This document shows positions 10,731 to 22,439 of a DNA stretch of 64,000 bases, in pieces (within the stretch, counting starts at the first letter, position 1; each line of letters starts with the position of its first letter). The stretch lies in NCBI GenBank assembly GCA_028583415.1, contig CM053267.1, positions 48,773,390-48,837,389 of the forward strand. The letters run 5' to 3'. Below the pieces are notes generated by a model that was not told where the DNA came from, did not search any database, and saw only the letters and a program-made list of their open reading frames with translations. Position numbers and translations under genes: made by a program. This stretch comes from Protea cynaroides (Eukaryota; Streptophyta; Magnoliopsida; Proteales; Proteaceae).

Positions 10731-12698
10731 TCTGCTTCTCTGAAAAGTAGAAAGGGCTTCAAAAATGGAGTTTTAGAAGAAAAAAAATAAACTAGAAGAA
10801 ACCTCGATCCAACCTTCTTCTTCTTCTTCTGCCCTCTCTCCCTTCTTTTCACGCAACTGCTTTTCAGATTCAAAATCAGCATCTAATATGCTGTTTACAA
10901 TTCACCACTGTGTCGGGATTTCGTGAGACGTCGGATAATTCCGACTCCATGTGACTTTCGCTTTCATCGGATATACAGCAACGTTTCCGACTAATACCTT
11001 CGCAAGAGACGATTTAGATCGTTTTTGATCCTCGTGAGTCTGCAGACTCTGGACTCTGGAGTCGCGATTTATATTTCCATTGCAAGGCCTGTGTTCTTGG
11101 TAATTGTGGTTGGATCTTGGTTGATTTGACCATACATATCCGAAAGAGCGAATCACAATCACGTGTCAATAGAAGTTATCAAAAGAGTAATCATGGTGGA
11201 AGCGCAAGAATCTCCAATTTAGATTTGGTTGAAGATTGTGCAATCTAATCTGTCCAATGGTTGACTGGCACGTTTCTCATCTCTCTTGGGACTTGTTTCA
11301 CTTCTTTCGGAACGGAACGGAACGGAACGAAAGAGATGAAAGGAGCGACGAAATCGAAAGAAAAGATTCTTGTGTTGTTAACACAATGATTACAGGCGTT
11401 ATTGTTGGAAATTTGATGAAATAATTAATTAGTATAAAAAAAATGTGATGGACAGTTTCAAGATCCATTGCATCATTTTGAAGAAAAAAAAAAAAAAAAA
11501 AAGAAAGAAAAAAAAAATCCCTTACTTAAGCTTTATCTCGTGACATTTTCATGAATCTCTAGTCATAGACCACCATTTGAATAACTGACTCTAAAATTTT
11601 ATGTCCAAATAAATGAAACACACACATATCGGATGTGTTATAATATTTTAAAAATATTTTTTTGCACACACCTAATATTTACACTCGTTTAAATTTTATT
11701 TGATTTAATTTCCACTGCACAAGAATACGTAGGCATTTAGGATATCTCTTGATCTTGGTCATGATCTAGTAAATATTTTTATGCTTCGTTTTATGCATCA
11801 TTTTATATTTTTAATTGTTCATTCTTTTATTCATTGTATATTCATTCTTTATTCATTTGGTTATTCATTTTTATCCTTATCTGTACATTAGTTTGTATAT
11901 TCATTATTACTTGTAGAACTGTAAATATATATTGTAATTCAATTAGTTTAATGAGAATAAAAACCAATTAGGATTCCCCTTTTTTTTGTACAATATAGCC
12001 TAGCTTAGATAGTCCTAAGTGTTATTAAATTTTAAGAAGATGTAGGATTTAGAGAGATCGATTTAATTAGAAAAATTTGGTGTCTAACACTTTCCAACCA
12101 GTAATTTGACTTTTATCCACCTTTGGTGAGACCAGATCGTCATTCTATTGCGTGAATCATTAGAGTCTTTCCATTGAGGGACAATATTTATAGGTCATAG
12201 ACCTTTTCTAAGTGATGATTCCAGTTTCTTACCTTCCACTGACATAACTGAATGAGATCTTAAGATGATAATCTTTTAATTTCTTTTGTGTGATTAAGTA
12301 TAGAAAATTTGAATATCATGATTAAATTTAAAATAAAAAAAATTTAAAATTCAAGTAAATTTTTTTGGTCTTCACACCTTCAAACTAACAAAGGAGATGT
12401 GTCGGTTCAAATGAAGGATTTAGATTCATTCGAATTTCAAGTGGAGATCATCCAATGGGAGTGTTGCCTCTCTCTCGAATCTTTGAAAGGAAATGATGTG
12501 AATCCCCGTCGAACGTGTCAATGTAATCCAACCTGTCAGATCAACTACTACGAGTTGATCATTTTCCATACTCCACGGTTAGGAGATCTGATAGTCCTTG
12601 GATTCACGTCGTCTTCTTCCAACGACTCAATTTAATGAGTTTGGTGGTTTAATAAACGACGAAATAAAGTGTTTTTTTTTAATATAATTAAAAAGATT
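10731..12698. other. Stretch with a diverged copy of the array's 3' module
   Basis: At 11380-11620 the words TTAACACAATGATTACAGG, TTTGATGAAATAATTAA and TCATAGACCACCATTTGAAT match the 3' module of the PPR-like array (51391-51640 and 59840-60160). At 12060-12140 a segment with GGTGTCTAACACTTTCC and GGTGAGACCAGATCG matches 20035-20115. A pentanucleotide run (GGAAC)n lies near 11310-11330 and a poly-A run near 11483-11500. No intact frame is supported. Confidence 0.5.
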
Positions 12699-12699
12699 A

Positions 12700-14700
12700 A
12701 ATTATATTAAATAGTTTAATATTTATTTTGGTACAGAACATGTAGATTACAGACAGAGAAGAGCAACCTGGGGGTGGATAGTCTCCAATAAATCCCTCCG
12801 GATTGGTTAGGATCTTCCTACCAAGGTTATGGGTTATACCATTCTCCCCCTTCCAACATAAGAAAAAAAACCTGCTGTCACCTAAGAACACTAAACTTGA
12901 TATACAGATCTTTCTATCATTAGTTCAAATAGAGAGCTGGTTCTTACATTTTGAACGATTTTTGAGGTAAAGACTGTGAATGGAGAAAGAAAGAGTTGAT
13001 GATTCTTCCATTTTCCAACGGCTTCTGAAGTGAAATGTGTGAATGGGATGGTGGATTTTACATCCATTAATTCAGGTATTCATTTTGGATCCGCATACTC
13101 TCCTACCAGTGGTTTTGGGAGGACAGTGGCAATCTGCCCTGGATGGCTGCCACGTGGCTCTCGGTGAATCCGAGACCCACGTCCGAGCCGACACCCAACC
13201 GACAAGCGGAGCCGACAGGAGGTGTCGGCTCAGACGTGGGTCTCAGATTCACCTGAGAGACACATGGCGGTCATCCGAGATAGGTTGCCGCGTCCTCCCA
13301 GAATCACTAGGAGGAGACGATGTGAATCCATTGATTTCTTGCTTGCTAGATAGTAAACCTCTTCAAAAAAATTTATTAATATTTTGAAGTTCATTACAAA
13401 CAAATTGAAGAAGTACCTGAAAACGATATCTAGAGAAACTATTTGGAGAGAGAGAGAGAGAAGTACCTGAAAACTGACATTTTGGTGGTTGAGAAAGATG
13501 TCAAAGTTGCTGGCGTAAGACCAGATTCCAAGCTTAATAGCGTAAGATCCGTCTCTTGACATTTACGCCGGACTCCAGTGGTATTTCGGTGAAGTAGAGC
13601 AGATTTCGCCGGAGCTGGCGAATTCTGCTACACTAGTTGTTCGAAGCTTGAAAGCCGTAGTTTTCTCACTGTTTTTGTTCGGTGGTGAGATTTCTAGGGT
13701 TTCTTCACTGAAGATTTAAATCATTATCACTTTTGCTTTGCCTTTTAGCTGGGGAAGATTTCCTTATACATGCTGATCAGCGGCTGTTTTGAAAGAAACC
13801 TCGCCGTTTCTGAAACCTCTTCTTTTGCTCTTTGGGAGTAAGGGAAGGGTTAAAAATGGGAAGTTTCTGAAGCCTCACTGGCTCATGTTGCTGAGTTAGG
13901 TTTTAAAGGTAAAGTCTGGAATAGGAGACAAAGTAAGAGGGAGAGAAGTGACCTGATTCGTCGAGTTTCATGTGACTCCAGTGAAAATTTTACTCGGACA
14001 AAATCTTACCAAGTTTCCCTGATTCTTGACAAGGTTAAATGAAAAATTTTAGTTGACTCAGCCAGCTCTTCTGAGTCAAAACCTGGTTTTCCAACTGCAG
14101 CCTGCTGTAACATATATTGAACCTAAAATGTACTGGTTACAGACGATATTATATTTTCCTTGGTTTGGACCCTTGAAGGATTTCTGTTCACAGTTGAAAC
14201 CCAAAAGTCTTCATTAGTTATTAACCCCCCGGTTCTTCTGTGTCAAAAAATTGATAGACAAACAAATGAATATGATGGAAGATTCAGATTTTATTTTCTG
14301 AAGTGGGTTTTTTGGTTATTGTTGTTTGCAGATAATTTATAGCAAAATGGCTATCACACGAAATCATTTTATAAATTGGTGCATCCTAGTTGTCCTTGAT
14401 GTGAAATTTCCCATAGAAGCATCATCTTTCTTGCATTTTTATTTCAAGGTATTGACTGTTCTCATTTAAATCATCTTAAATATTTTTATTTCAATTTAGT
14501 TGTTAAAAATAGTGTCATGCATGGAAGTGATACCAATCTTTCCATCTCAGGTAATCAATGCTATAGAGGTTGTATGCACAAACCGGATCAATGATTTACC
14601 AGAGATTATAAGGTTCGTATACTTCTTTTGTATGCAATCCAAGTTCGATCAATTCCTTTCTTAGATTTCTGCCCTCGGCTTTTTCTTGTTCTATTTATTT
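12700..14700 (+). pseudogene. PPR-like array, block B (diverged copy)
   Basis: This copy shares with blocks C and D, in order: TTTAATATTTATTTTGGTACAG-type DNA, the ACTTGATATACA stretch (12894), TTCTTACATTTTGAACG (12945), a 5' exon end before GGTATT, an intron, GTTGAAACCCAAAAGTCTTC (14191), and an acceptor TTTGCAG before an ATG exon. The exon starts at 14347 and reads MAITRNHFINWCILVVLDVK; in block C the same exon reads MAIGLNHSINWC. A further exon-like piece near 14555-14615 reads VVCTNRINDLPEII between AG and GT. The coding part is too short and diverged to be functional. The MITE at 13087-13329 sits in its 5' intron. Confidence 0.5.
13087..13329. mobile_element. Mutator-type MITE, GGATCC family (copy 3, 243 bp)
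   Basis: The left end GGATCCGCATACTCTCCTAC pairs with the right end GGAGACGATGTGAATCC. Flanks ATTCATTTT (13078-13086) and ATTGATTTC (13330-13338) are a 9-bp duplication with two mismatches. The unoccupied paralogous site at about 30356 reads GTATCGATTTC. The centre holds inverted copies of GAGACCCACGTCCGAGCCGA and repeats of GCCGACA, giving a long hairpin. The frame 13043-13387 runs through it by chance. Confidence 0.82.
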
Positions 14701-17430
14701 AACATAACAAAGGTATTCTCTTAGAACCTCTCTTAACTGTCTTAGAAAAATATTAATCTTACTGACTCTGAAAAAGTGACTAAAAATCCCTTCTCAATCT
14801 ACTGGAATTACACCACTTTAATGCCCTGGCAGGAGCCAAGGGTAGTTTGGTCATTTTCTAAAGTTCTCCTTTCCTATCTCTGTCAAAGCATTATATTACA
14901 TCTGGAGGTAAAATGGTCATTTAACCAAAATACTCCCCTTTCTAATATTTATCAAAATATACTATCAAAATGCCCTGATAAAAGCCAGGGGTAAAATGGT
15001 CTTTTAACATCTACTTAAAATGGTAGTTCATAACTTGGGGAAAGGGCCATTTCTTTGTTGCAGGCACCGAAGGGTTTGGCTGCTGCATGGCCAGCCGGTC
15101 CACGCGGCTTGTCCTGCCCCGACTGCTGAGGCCGAGCCTCTTGGGTGCAAAAGCCTTATTTTTGTTTCTCTTCTCTCCTTTTTTTTTTTTTTTTTCCTCC
15201 TACTCTTTTAACATTCAAACTTTTATACATAAGCCTACTGCCTACCTGAGTTTTGACAACTAGAACACATCGGAATATATTATTCTAACTTGTCATGCAC
15301 CACTACTCATTTAAAGGATTTTAAATATAACCTGCTGTCCTATACAGGAGTAGCATTCTTTGATTTTGAACATCATAATTTTTGTAGTCCAAGGATATAT
15401 TGTTTGTTGTCCATCCATTACATATTTCATTGGTCTAGGTATGCTGTCCAACAGCCCTTTACTTAGGTAGATTCATATAAGTCATGAAAAATAAATCACC
15501 TATGCTAGTCCCCACTACTGAACTTTAATTATCTTATTCATGTCCTATTAATTTTTGAAACTCTGCATAAGACCATCACTCAATACATGGTTCCACTTTA
15601 CTGTTCAGACCATGATACTGTTCCATCAATTAGACACTTCATTCAAGATTTAACTATAGTCCATCTAATGCTTAGGTTCATTTGAGTGATTTAAACTCAG
15701 TACATATGCTGGTCATTTTCCTCTGTTTTTGTCCTTCCATACTTCCCATCTCATTAACTTCCTTATCGAACATAATGATTCATTTAAAACCATAGGACAG
15801 ATCATTATTTAATGGATCATCATCATATAGATTTGATTACTCTTTTACTTAAATTCCAAAACACTTTTTTTTTGGGGGTAAATAGAAATTCCGTAACACT
15901 TTTTTTTTTTTTGGGTCAGTAAATTCCGTAACACTTCTTCCTGCTAAATTCTGGTTCACTAACAAGTTCTACTTGTAGTTTAATTTAAATTCATCATCAA
16001 ATAAAGTCATCTTAAATTGATTCCATTTGCTACCAAGAGAATGTTTCGGCCAGCATACCAAGCTAGCATTGAGCTTATTTACCATTAGTCACATTCATGG
16101 GTTTGGTAAATTCTGAAACTCAGTTCCTTCCCAAAATGGAAAATAATGTTTATATATTACTTACTGATGGGCTGTAAAACTGATCTCTTCCTCTCCTTCT
16201 TCAACTAGAGTATCATCTCTTCTTTCTGGGTTTATTTTTTTTTTTTAATAAGAAAAAGAAACGCAGCAACAACAACAAAGAAGTGTTTTCATACTTAATT
16301 TGTACTCAACTGTAGTTCCTGCTACTATTTCTCTTCTATTCATATTGCTTTTCTCTGTTTTCTGTTCGTCATTTTCCTTGCTGACACCTTATTTTTGCTG
16401 GCTTCTCTCCTTCAATGTACAATCAAGTCCGACCTCAACTCTTCCTCATTGTGTTGATCAAAACCCCAGCAGCTCCAGCTGCTTCTCCATCACCTTCAAC
16501 TGAAATTCGAGAAGACACCCTTCTTTGATATTTCTTTACCTTGACATTCCACAGCAGCTCTGCTGCTACTCCTTAGTCGTAGGCTCCCTCTCTGCCTAAC
16601 GTCGTATATTCTTCTTGCTATCCTTTCTCTTACCTCCTTGCTGGTCATCCATTCTTCTTCCTTGCTTGCTGTTTTTTTTCCTTAAACACTCTTCACTACG
16701 CAGCTCATTATAACCGTAGGAAGCCAGTAGTGCAATCAACTTCCCATCTCACACACACACACATATAAGATTAACAGAAGATTAGAGTAATGAAAACACC
16801 CCCTAATTAAACGAAGCTAAACTTGCTTTAGTACTTCTCAATTTCTTGTTATCCCTAATACATATTTATAGTAACACTTCTCAACTTTTCCTATTCATCT
16901 TAAGGCCCCATGCCTTTCAATTTATACACAATAAATCCCCCCACCTGTTCCTACAGGTGAGGTTCCACATCATTCTTTGTTTTTTTTTCCTTAATTCATA
17001 AAATAAAATAAAAAACATTTTTCTCTCTTCTAGTGGGATCCGTTCCCTAACCTACATTAGATCATTGATAAACAAATTATTTCATGAAATAACTTTAAGC
17101 AACATAAGATAATTACAATAAAATCATAAACTGCTTTCCAGGAACATAAAAAAGTAATAAATAACATATATATGTAAATGACTTCTATTGATATATAATA
17201 AAACTCAATATTAGATTTAACAATACAATATAAAATATTATACTAAGATTCAACTCATGCCAAAAACTGGCAAAACTAAAAATCTAATAAATAAATACAT
17301 TCATAAAATGCACAAGATATACAATCACTAGGGTTACATTCTCATCTAGTGTCGATAAATTACCAAAATACCCTTCCACCTTCCAAGGCCTCTAGGGTAA
17401 CTCAAAGCCACTGGACTGGGGTATTACACT
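14701..17430. other. No gene recognised
   Basis: At 14820-15010 there are repeated variants of AAAATGGTCATTTAAC and GCCAGGGGTAAAATGGTC. Poly-T tracts occur at 15180-15196 and 15900-15912, and the second follows a direct repeat of ATTCCGTAACACTT (15887 and 15926). A (CA)n run lies near 16752. The frame at 16300-16503 starts with a hydrophobic stretch, but nothing around it supports a gene. Confidence 0.4.
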
Positions 17431-17680
17431 CTCCTCCTTCTGTTTCTCTTCCACACTCTTTACTCTATATCACTCTTTGCATTTCTCTCCCTCCCCTCTG
17501 TTTCTCTCGTTTTCCCTAGTTATGTGTGGATGTTGTGGCTGATCGGTCACGATCATATGCTTTATTAGCATTGGCAAATCTTTAAGGGGATTTAACTTAT
17601 TTCTTGTTATAATTTAGTGAGTGATGTTGTTGTTGCTAATATTGACATTGACGTATTCTACCATACAGGCATAGGAGAGA
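17431..17680 (+). repeat. Dispersed repeat family 2, copy 1
   Basis: Contains CTTCTGTTTCTCTTCCACACTC, TCTTTGCATTTCTCTCCCTC, ATGTGTGGATGTTGTGG, a GGTCACGATCATATGC stretch and CAAATCTTTAAGGGGAT. The same ordered words occur at 42845-43030 and 44346-44535, all on the plus strand. The pyrimidine-rich start followed by genic-looking DNA suggests the 5' untranslated region of an ancestral gene, but no protein is recognised. Confidence 0.65.
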
Positions 17681-17686
17681 TAGCGG

Positions 17687-17741
17687 AGACCGTTGGATGG
17701 CTGCCACGTGGATAGACAGTAATCCAACGGTCTTAATCCCA
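17687..17741. repeat. Short fold-back, AGACCGTTGGAT inverted repeat
   Basis: GGAGACCGTTGGAT at 17687 pairs with ATCCAACGGTCTT at about 17729-17741, enclosing GGCTGCCACGTGGA. This looks like the miniature inner hairpin of the Mutator MITEs, which also carry GGATGGCTGCCACGTGG (13141 onwards). Confidence 0.55.
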
Positions 17742-17759
17742 AACTTGAGTTAGGGTTTT

Positions 17760-20169
17760 TTAGAAACACTTTGAGTTAGGGTCGTTTCAATTGTCTCTTC
17801 ATCGTTTTCTTCTCTTCTCTTCTGATATCTTCTCTCTCTTTTGATCTTCATCTTCTCTAACCCTCATTCTCTACCAGCGAAGGAACTTAAAAGTAGATTA
17901 AAACTGCCAAAACCAAAGATGGAGAAGTGGAAAGTAAGAAGAAACTGAAAACAAAAATCGGTGAGACTATTTGAAGAAGATTGACAAAAAAAAAAAGAAG
18001 AAAAGATGGGAATAGAGAGATCGATGTGCAACATAGTAGAAAATCTGGGAAATGGAGAAAAATAAATCAATGAGAAACCTTGAGATTAAGGAATGAAAGT
18101 TGGTTTGAGAACTCAGAGAAATGGGAAACAAATCAAATACAGAGAAGCAAAATTAGAGAAGCTTAAAAGAAAGATATTAGAGATTTAAAAACTTAAAAAT
18201 CGAAAAACATACCTGTTGACGAATTGAATTTAGGCAGCCTTTCTTTTGAACCGTCCACCCAATTTTTGTGATTTCTTCTTTGCAAGCCCTTTCCTTCGAA
18301 AACCCTCAATCCAACAACCGAGCGGGTACTAAAGAAAGTTCTGAAACTGACCTGATTTTAATGGAAGAAAAAGAAAAGAGATAATAAAAAAAATAAAAAA
18401 ACCCGTAAACGACGATAATCAAGGAAGCAGTTCCCAATCAATCCCTGTTGTAATATGGGTAATATGGCTTAAACTTGAGAATGTAATAAAAAAACAGTAT
18501 AAATTGGTAAAGGGAAACAGCAGGAAAACAAAAAAATTACGAACCCTAAATTAACCACAACAAATTTTCAAATCCTAGCTAACCAATCATTATGCATATT
18601 AGCCCCCAAAAATTTGAAAACCCTAGCTTGACGAATGGAGAGTAATGGGGTTTCAAACCTGATTAGAATGAAAGATAAGAGATTGAAACCTGGCGAACCT
18701 TCTCGAATACAATGCCACTCTTCTCTGAGCTGCAGTCGATGTCTTCTCTGTGAAACCCAGTTCTGAGTTACACTCAACGTCTTCTCAGTCGTCGTCTCCT
18801 TCAATCGACCTTTTTCTCCTTCAATCGACCTCTTCGCTTTTTTCCTGCGGTCTTCTCTTTCAGTCAGGAGCGATGAGATTGAAAGATTGAAGAATGAGAT
18901 TTCGTCTTCTTGTTCGGTCTCCTCTGTTTCCGTAGGGAGCAAAAATTAAAAGATGAACAATGAGATTGAAGAAAAGGCAAAGTAAAGGTAAATGTAAAAA
19001 AGGGTATTTTAGACTTTTCAACTCACTCTAAAGGGTATTTTGGCCATATTAAAGAGAATAAATAGGTTAAAATTTAAGCCTGAACTGGTTCGTGTCAATA
19101 GTGGTTGTCGTCCGGTTCTACAAACTATTAAGGTAACTGGAATCGGGTTAAAGTATAGGGGTGGTATGTGGTAATTACTCTAAATTTTAGCATCTAATAA
19201 TGCACAAAAACCCCTGAATTTTTTTGTTCCTGAGTTACAGTTTCATACCAGTTTTGTTCAAAGTGAAAAATATTAGGGTTCAATATTCTTTTTGGATATC
19301 TATTTTGGGATGTAGCTTGGCTGGACCTGGAAATATATAATCTCCCGGGTTCTTTTCCTCTGCAAGAAATCCTTTTTTTTTTTGCTTTGTTAATTCTTAC
19401 ACTATTTTTTGTTTCAATGTTGTTGTTGCTAATATTGATATTGCTATATTGACATTGATGCATTCTTACATTTTTAACATTGACCTCTTTTTTCTTTTTC
19501 CTTTTTTTTCTTTTTTCTGGATGGATGTTGTGATCTTCAGTTTAGTTGTAGTTTTTATTTGTACGTTCGGAAAGGTGATAGTGTATAATTACATGAATTA
19601 CTACATGAATTATTTCTCAGAGGACGTGGAGAGTAACAAAGATTTTGTTGAAGAGAAGGAAAACAGATCGTCTCCAATTATACATGGGTATGCGTGTCCA
19701 AGTGTTCCCAAGCATATGGAGCCTTTGCCCCCAAAGTTTCCAATTATACCTCTTAAAAAAATGGCATTTAATAAAAATTGGAAGATTCAACTTGTATTTG
19801 AGTAATATTTTAGTTGTATATATATGTCTTTTTTTTTTGGTAATAAAATTTGCTTAATGAGAATCTCCTTTTTGGCTGCCTTTTTTTTTTGTCTTATCCT
19901 TATATCGATGACTGAAACATGTTTGATACATGTTTAGTTGAACCTAGATTAGAAGAATTTAGAAATTTGGTTTAGGTTCAGGCAGAATTAGAATCTAAGA
20001 AAAGTTTAAGAGGTTGATATTAATCAAATGGTATGGGTGCCTAACACTTTCTCAAAACTGTGCCATGAATATTTACTTGATCTCTTGTAGACCAATGAAC
20101 CATCTTTGTGGTGAGACCACATTTTTAGAGGTCGTAGCCCTTAGTGATTCTAAAACAGATTTTCTTTGA
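17760..20169. other. No gene recognised; several dispersed-repeat pieces
   Basis: 19185-19350 is a direct copy of 26510-26710 (shared words CATCTAATAATGCAC, GTTTCATACYAGTTTTGTTC, TAGCTTGGCTGGACCTG). 19410-19460 shares TTGTTGTTGCTAATATTGA with the family-1 remnant. 20035-20130 shares GCCTAACACTTTCTC and GTGGTGAGACCA with about 12080. The minus frame 18568-18942 is Glu/Arg-rich from a purine-biased tract and has no motif. Confidence 0.4.
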
Positions 20170-20469
20170 TCATTCTCGAAGATACAAGATTTTTTCATTG
20201 TCCTCACAATTTGCTGATGTCAATTGCTGTCCACATGGATAGAAATTATCATTTGCTTGTTTGCAACCTGTTGCTGTCCATAATCCATATTGATTGAATA
20301 AACTGAATTTCAATAACTCATTGTTGTCCAGGTTTAGAATACCAAGATGTAAATGCTTGCTTACCATGTCTAGTGGTATCCACCTTTGGAAACATTGAAT
20401 ATGATTGTTTGATATCTCTAGAAATGTTTTATGGAAATCTCTTGTGTTGTTACTGCCATATTTTGACAT
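20170..20469 (-). pseudogene. Possible leucine-rich-repeat receptor fragment
   Basis: The minus frame reads FLEISNNHIQCFQRWIP, then LGILNLDNNELLKFSLF. These two stretches resemble consecutive repeats of plant LRR receptor-like proteins (LxISNNxIxGxIPxWI then LxxLNLxxNxL). The spacing of about 34 residues between the two asparagine-containing motifs is somewhat longer than one 24-residue repeat. The remainder has two Cys and no clear repeat. There is no signal peptide or membrane segment. The frame is only 99 residues and stands alone, so if real it is a decayed piece. Chance similarity in Leu/Asn-rich AT-rich DNA is possible. Confidence 0.35.
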
Positions 20470-21021
20470 ATCTATAATTGGGAATATTTATTGTCAGGAT
20501 TGAAAACAATTTTTTTTGGGATGTTTGTCCCATAAATGAATCTCTCATAAATCTTAAAGAGATAAAAATGATAGGGATAAGCAATCATAGAAAAATCTAA
20601 GAGATGAAAATAATAAGGATAAACAACCTTGGCAAACCCAATAGGGATAAGCAACCTTGGTATACCTGAAGAACGAAATGAAAGGGATAGAGTCCCCACT
20701 TAGACTTTTTCTTGCTATTCAGATCATCATTTTTTCCCCTTGCTTATCTGTAACACATTGTTCATGAACTTGAGTGAGCCAAAGCTCAATGAGTAGAATT
20801 CTATCTGGGTTGAAAAATACACACAAGCATACATTGTTGTAGTTACAAGAAATCTTAGTTCTATTTTACCATTTTGAGTTATGCATGTGAGTTTAGATGT
20901 CGTTTTACGAGGTCGCAGACCTTGGGAGTAAATTGGTTAAAGAAAACAGACGATGAACAGTAAAATTTTGTTTTGGTATGACATTAAATGAAAATCCAGT
21001 TAGTCAACCACATGACTGTGT
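20470..21021. other. No gene recognised
   Basis: Contains partial direct repeats of ATAGGGATAAGCAA and AGAGATGAAAAT words (20565-20660). The minus frame across them has no motif. Confidence 0.4.
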
Positions 21022-21030
21022 GAGAATATC

Positions 21031-21164
21031 GTATCCAAATCACATCCTCCCGACTTTCGACCAGCCAAGGTCCGGATTTCAGCCGGCCCACCTCTCCCTG
21101 TATTGTCAGGCAGGCCGACTGATCCCCAAGCCCTTGGATCAACCGCAAGAGACGATTTGAATCT
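21031..21164. mobile_element. Mutator-type MITE, GGATCC family (copy 4, 134 bp)
   Basis: Starts GTATCCAAATCACATCCTCC and ends AGAGACGATTTGAATCT, imperfect inverted termini of the family. Flanks GAGAATATC (21022-21030) and GAGAATGTC (21165-21173) form a 9-bp duplication with one mismatch. The core contains the GGATTTCAGCCGGCCCACC block seen in the copy at 26080-26228. Confidence 0.85.
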
Positions 21165-21206
21165 GAGAATGTCTTCTTATCAAGTGCATGCGTTGCAAAT
21201 TATTAT

Positions 21207-21278
21207 GTAGTGATAAATAACATACAAGATTCTCCTATGCTGGTAGTGATAAATAACATACAAGATTCTCCTATGCTG
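21207..21278. repeat. 36-bp perfect tandem duplication
   Basis: GTAGTGATAAATAACATACA and the bases following it, starting at 21207, recur exactly from 21243 to 21278. Confidence 0.93.
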
Positions 21279-22439
21279 AAACCAGCACAAAATGTCAAGG
21301 TACCGAAATTCTTGAATCTTCACTTTTCTTGTTGTCTACTTTATAAACGATATGTACTTATAAACAAATTAATTTATTCCTAGGAAAAAAATTTGCAAGT
21401 TTATCTTGTAATTAGAATTGTTCACTTAAAGGTTGGTTACCTTCTAAAAATCACATGAAAAGCAAAAAATTTATATCATATGGTGTCCCACAATTTTTCA
21501 TATTCTCATCCTATGGTCTAGCCTTGTGGTATGTGCTTTGGGATTCTACAACTTGTTAACAATGTTCATTATTTATTGAAAAGAACCTTTGTACTAACTA
21601 CCATAGCTTTAGTGCCTAATATTGGTCATGAGCGAACTTCTGGGTGCTCACCCCCTTCCCCCTAGGAAAGAATAAAATTGCAAGCTCTGTACAAACATAA
21701 ACATTAAACAACAAGTAACAGCAGAATCATTTTCCTAGTACAGTTTTTCATGGCAAAAAGCTTTTCCACTTGAGCTTCAAGACAGCAGACAATCTTAAGA
21801 CGCCACTCTCACTAAAATATTTGAAAACAACTTCACTCGTATGGGAAGAGAACCATGGATGCTGTAGAGCTTCCTTCGTAGTGGCTGCCTCTATGGATTC
21901 ATCTCAAGCAAATATCTGAGGAAAAGAATTAGCCTATGGGCATAATGTACTCCAGTTGGTCTGTTTCCTGAAATGAGATAATAAAACACTTAGAAGTGCT
22001 CCGCATTGACAAATCCTAAGGAACAGATGATGGACCTTCGTAGTTGGCTTCTTCTATATATATATATTTGTGTTTGTTATATCTTTAAGTTATAATTGTT
22101 ATATATATATTATTTGACAATTTGTTGTATGTTTATGGGCCAATCAAGGTCATTCCAATCCTAAATCAGGGTTAACCTAGCCCAACCCGGCTCTGTCAGG
22201 GTCAATCAGGGTAGGTTAGGGTTAGGCCCAATCCTGCCAGGGTCAGGGTTAGAGTTGTATATTTTCTGACCTTAACAGGGTTGGACTAGGTTAGGGTTAA
22301 GTTTAAATAGCCAGGGTTAGGGTTAGGGTTTTGAAAAACCCGGCCCTGTTACAGCCCTAGTAACAACTCTATTGAAAAAAGGGATAAAGATGAAGCGGTG
22401 TATAATTCTCCCAAGACTAAAATTTTCCTAGTGAACCGG
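21279..22439. other. No gene; GGTTAGGG-rich repeat at 22140-22360
   Basis: AT dinucleotide runs (22053-22066, 22098-22110) precede a stretch with many CAGGGTTAGG and CCAGGGTCAGGG words and AACCCGGCCCTGTTACAGC. A comparable layout, an AT run then GGGTTGGGTTGG and AACCCTAACCCGGCCCT, lies at 56693-56890. I take both as copies of one dispersed repeat. The short GGTTAGGGTTAGGG run (about 22312-22329) resembles telomere sequence but is not a regular plant TTTAGGG array. Confidence 0.5.

Noticed and set aside
13043..13387. 114-residue plus-strand frame
   Set aside because: Most of it is the MITE at 13087-13329; nothing outside the MITE supports coding.
22312..22330. Interstitial telomere array
   Set aside because: Only about three GGTTAG-type words occur, not the plant TTTAGGG repeat, within a wider irregular repeat.
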